The notes under the pieces were generated by a model. It was given only the letters and a program-made list of their open reading frames with translations. It was not told the origin of the DNA and made no database searches. A program made the translations under genes and the position numbers. DNA of 64,000 bases from Pedobacter sp. (lineage in GTDB: Bacteria; Bacteroidota; Bacteroidia; Sphingobacteriales; Sphingobacteriaceae): positions 60,487 through 124,486 of the forward strand of contig NZ_JAVHXT010000008.1 in assembly GCF_031119335.1 (NCBI RefSeq), given 5' to 3'. Each line of letters starts with the position of its first letter. Position 1 is the stretch's first letter. Shown here one piece after another: positions 62,983 through 64,000 of the stretch.

Positions 62983-63512
62983 TTTACACCCCCTTCCTCT
63001 GGCAGCCAACTGGCATAGCTGTGTATTGTTCGGATATGCCGCAGCTTGCGGTAGACACCGTCTCCTTCCCTACTCCCAGCTAAATTGGTATTGCCTTCTA
63101 TGGCGTAAACCCAACTGCCTTTTTGTTTTTCTACGATACCAACATGGGCAATCCTTCTTTTCTCTGGAAAGTAGATACCGAATACTGCGGCTGGTTTTGC
63201 AGCAGTTAACATCTTTGATTTTGGAAAAAGGCTTGGGCTCCAAGCGGTACGGGGCTGCCTAAAGCCAGCTTGGCCAAAAATCCAGCTCACAAAAGCTGCG
63301 CACCAAGGCTCACCTTTTTTATTGCCTGTGTAATACAGATATTTTTCTACTTGTGGGCCGTCATTTGCTCCAGTAACTTCGCGGACGCCAATCTGTGATT
63401 TTGCTATACTCAAAATGTTTTTTTGGCTGTTTAACAGATTGCTATCAGTGCTCCTATAGCCGAGCAAAGCAATAAAGCATAGCAGGCCACATAAATTAAA
63501 TATTGTTCCCAT
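62979..63512 (-). CDS. CHAP-domain peptidoglycan hydrolase (endolysin-like)
   Basis: 177 residues. Hydrophobic N-terminal segment (about 5-18, FNLCGLLCFIALLG) that could be a signal or signal-arrest anchor, then a CHAP domain: VREVTGANDGPQVEKYLYYTG, catalytic Cys71 in EPWCAAFVSW, His123 in RIAHVGIV, and AIEGNTN. CHAP enzymes cleave peptidoglycan as amidases or endopeptidases. The start overlaps the upstream membrane-protein gene by 82 nt and its stop overlaps the downstream gene as ATGA, so the three are translationally coupled. No later ATG precedes the domain, so the long overlap appears genuine. Confidence 0.82.
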   Translation of the reverse strand: MGTIFNLCGLLCFIALLGYRSTDSNLLNSQKNILSIAKSQIGVREVTGANDGPQVEKYLYYTGNKKGEPWCAAFVSWIFGQAGFRQPRTAWSPSLFPKSKMLTAAKPAAVFGIYFPEKRRIAHVGIVEKQKGSWVYAIEGNTNLAGSREGDGVYRKLRHIRTIHSYASWLPEEGGVK

Positions 63513-63802
63513 AGGTTTAATAAGTTAAAGTGATTAGTGAGTTGGTTAATTGCTGGCATACCCATTTGCGATAGCAGCAAACGAAAGATGTGATAGGCAC
63601 TGAACAAAGCTAAGAGCCAACAGCTGAAGGCTAGTAGAACTACGTGAAGGATGCCGAAATCGACTAGTCCTATGGCTAGGTTCAGTGTACTTACAATAAA
63701 AGGCATTGCCAGCCAAATGATAATGCTTAGGGAAAGGATGTGCCAAAATCGTATTGGCAACGGTTTCCATTGGCTATTGAGATAGTAAATAAGTGTTTTC
63801 AT
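63431..63802 (-). CDS. Small three-helix membrane protein, holin-like
   Basis: 123 residues, three predicted TM helices (about 19-41, 48-74 and 97-122) with a short basic N-terminus (MKTLIYYLNSQWKPLPIR). No recognised family. Size, helix count and position directly upstream of, and overlapping, an endolysin-like gene fit a class I holin. Holin activity is inferred, not shown. A scaffold protein for another envelope function is possible. Confidence 0.5.
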   Translation of the reverse strand: MKTLIYYLNSQWKPLPIRFWHILSLSIIIWLAMPFIVSTLNLAIGLVDFGILHVVLLAFSCWLLALFSAYHIFRLLLSQMGMPAINQLTNHFNLLNLWEQYLIYVACYALLLCSAIGALIAIC

Positions 63803-64000
63803 GATTTTAAAGGTTTTAGTTTTTTTTTACTGTGTTTATTGTTTTCGTCTCCCGATGCAAATCGGGACGTAAACTGGTAATAGATATTTTTCCGCTCTTG
63901 CCGCGGTGGCATCTTCATTTTGTCTTGATACAAAACGAAGCAAAAAATCAAGGCTGAATTGCCTTCCTTGTACTAGACTAGCAAAACTTTTTCAGCGAAA
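63803..64000. other. Right-edge region, no gene seen
   Basis: Contains a CCCGAT-GCAA-ATCGGG hairpin (63852-63867) and TCTTGATACAAAACGAAGC..AATCAAGGC, a sequence I recall as an interspersed repeat in relatives. The upstream end of the minus-strand module, including its promoter, may be here or beyond the window. Confidence 0.4.

Overview
The window looks like chromosome of a Bacteroidota member of the Sphingobacteriaceae, most likely Pedobacter or a close relative. This is inferred from family content, not from a search. The DNA is AT-rich, and A-rich leaders replace Shine-Dalgarno sites. Several genes follow the Bacteroidota -7 motif TAnnTTTG. Proteins typical of the phylum include a T9SS-sorted protein, a DnaQ-DnaE fusion, OmpH, TPR-histidine kinases, a long aromatic amino acid hydroxylase and a CCC-motif membrane protein. 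I saw no rRNA, tRNA or CRISPR.

Layout. 1-5072: two tandem GH144-type glucanase genes (the first cut by the window edge) and a GH3 beta-glucosidase, together a plausible beta-1,2-glucan utilisation set, with an 87-bp tandem repeat between the first two. 5248-6541: an esterase and a DUF1569 protein. 6846-10360: an accessory patch of small orphan genes separated by long imperfect inverted repeats with CTAAC/GTTAG edges (cassette-like). It contains a duplicated zinc-ribbon gene, both copies broken by the same roughly 98-bp hairpin element, which occurs a third time at 10218. 10424-27685: mostly housekeeping genes (DinB, trxA, dnaE, two histidine kinases, accC-ribE, threonine aldolase, GlcNAc-type kinase).

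28261-38694 holds most of the phenylalanine/tyrosine to homogentisate route: aromatic amino acid hydroxylase, fumarylacetoacetate hydrolase, homogentisate 1,2-dioxygenase and 4-hydroxyphenylpyruvate dioxygenase. Interspersed are PhnA, an SDR, an NlpC/P60 hydrolase and a flavin reductase. Next come an unlisted 38-aa membrane protein (38808-38924), BrkB, a porin, malate dehydrogenase, a retropepsin-like protein, an amidase, and an OmpR-type two-component system followed by a USP-like protein and a bestrophin. An 11-bp direct repeat lies upstream of the last pair. 48.6-49.6 kb is a non-coding array of short hairpins. It is followed by gyrB, ompH, an aminotransferase, a T9SS beta-helix protein with a 969-bp internal duplication, a TPR-HTH regulator, a bacilliredoxin, an M23 peptidase-bactofilin pair, small membrane proteins and a DUF1080 protein.

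At the right edge (62518-63802, minus strand) three overlapping genes have the topologies of a holin, a CHAP endolysin and a single-gene (unimolecular) spanin. This candidate lysis or envelope-breaching module is the most unusual protein-coding observation.

The intergenic space is rich in interspersed palindromes. At least four families recur: GTCATTGCGAG..GAAGCAATCT, GTCATTTCGA..GAAATCT, ACTTACGAAGTTT..AAACTTCGTAAGT, and hairpins with a GGTG-N4-CACC core. None has its mobilising enzyme in the window.
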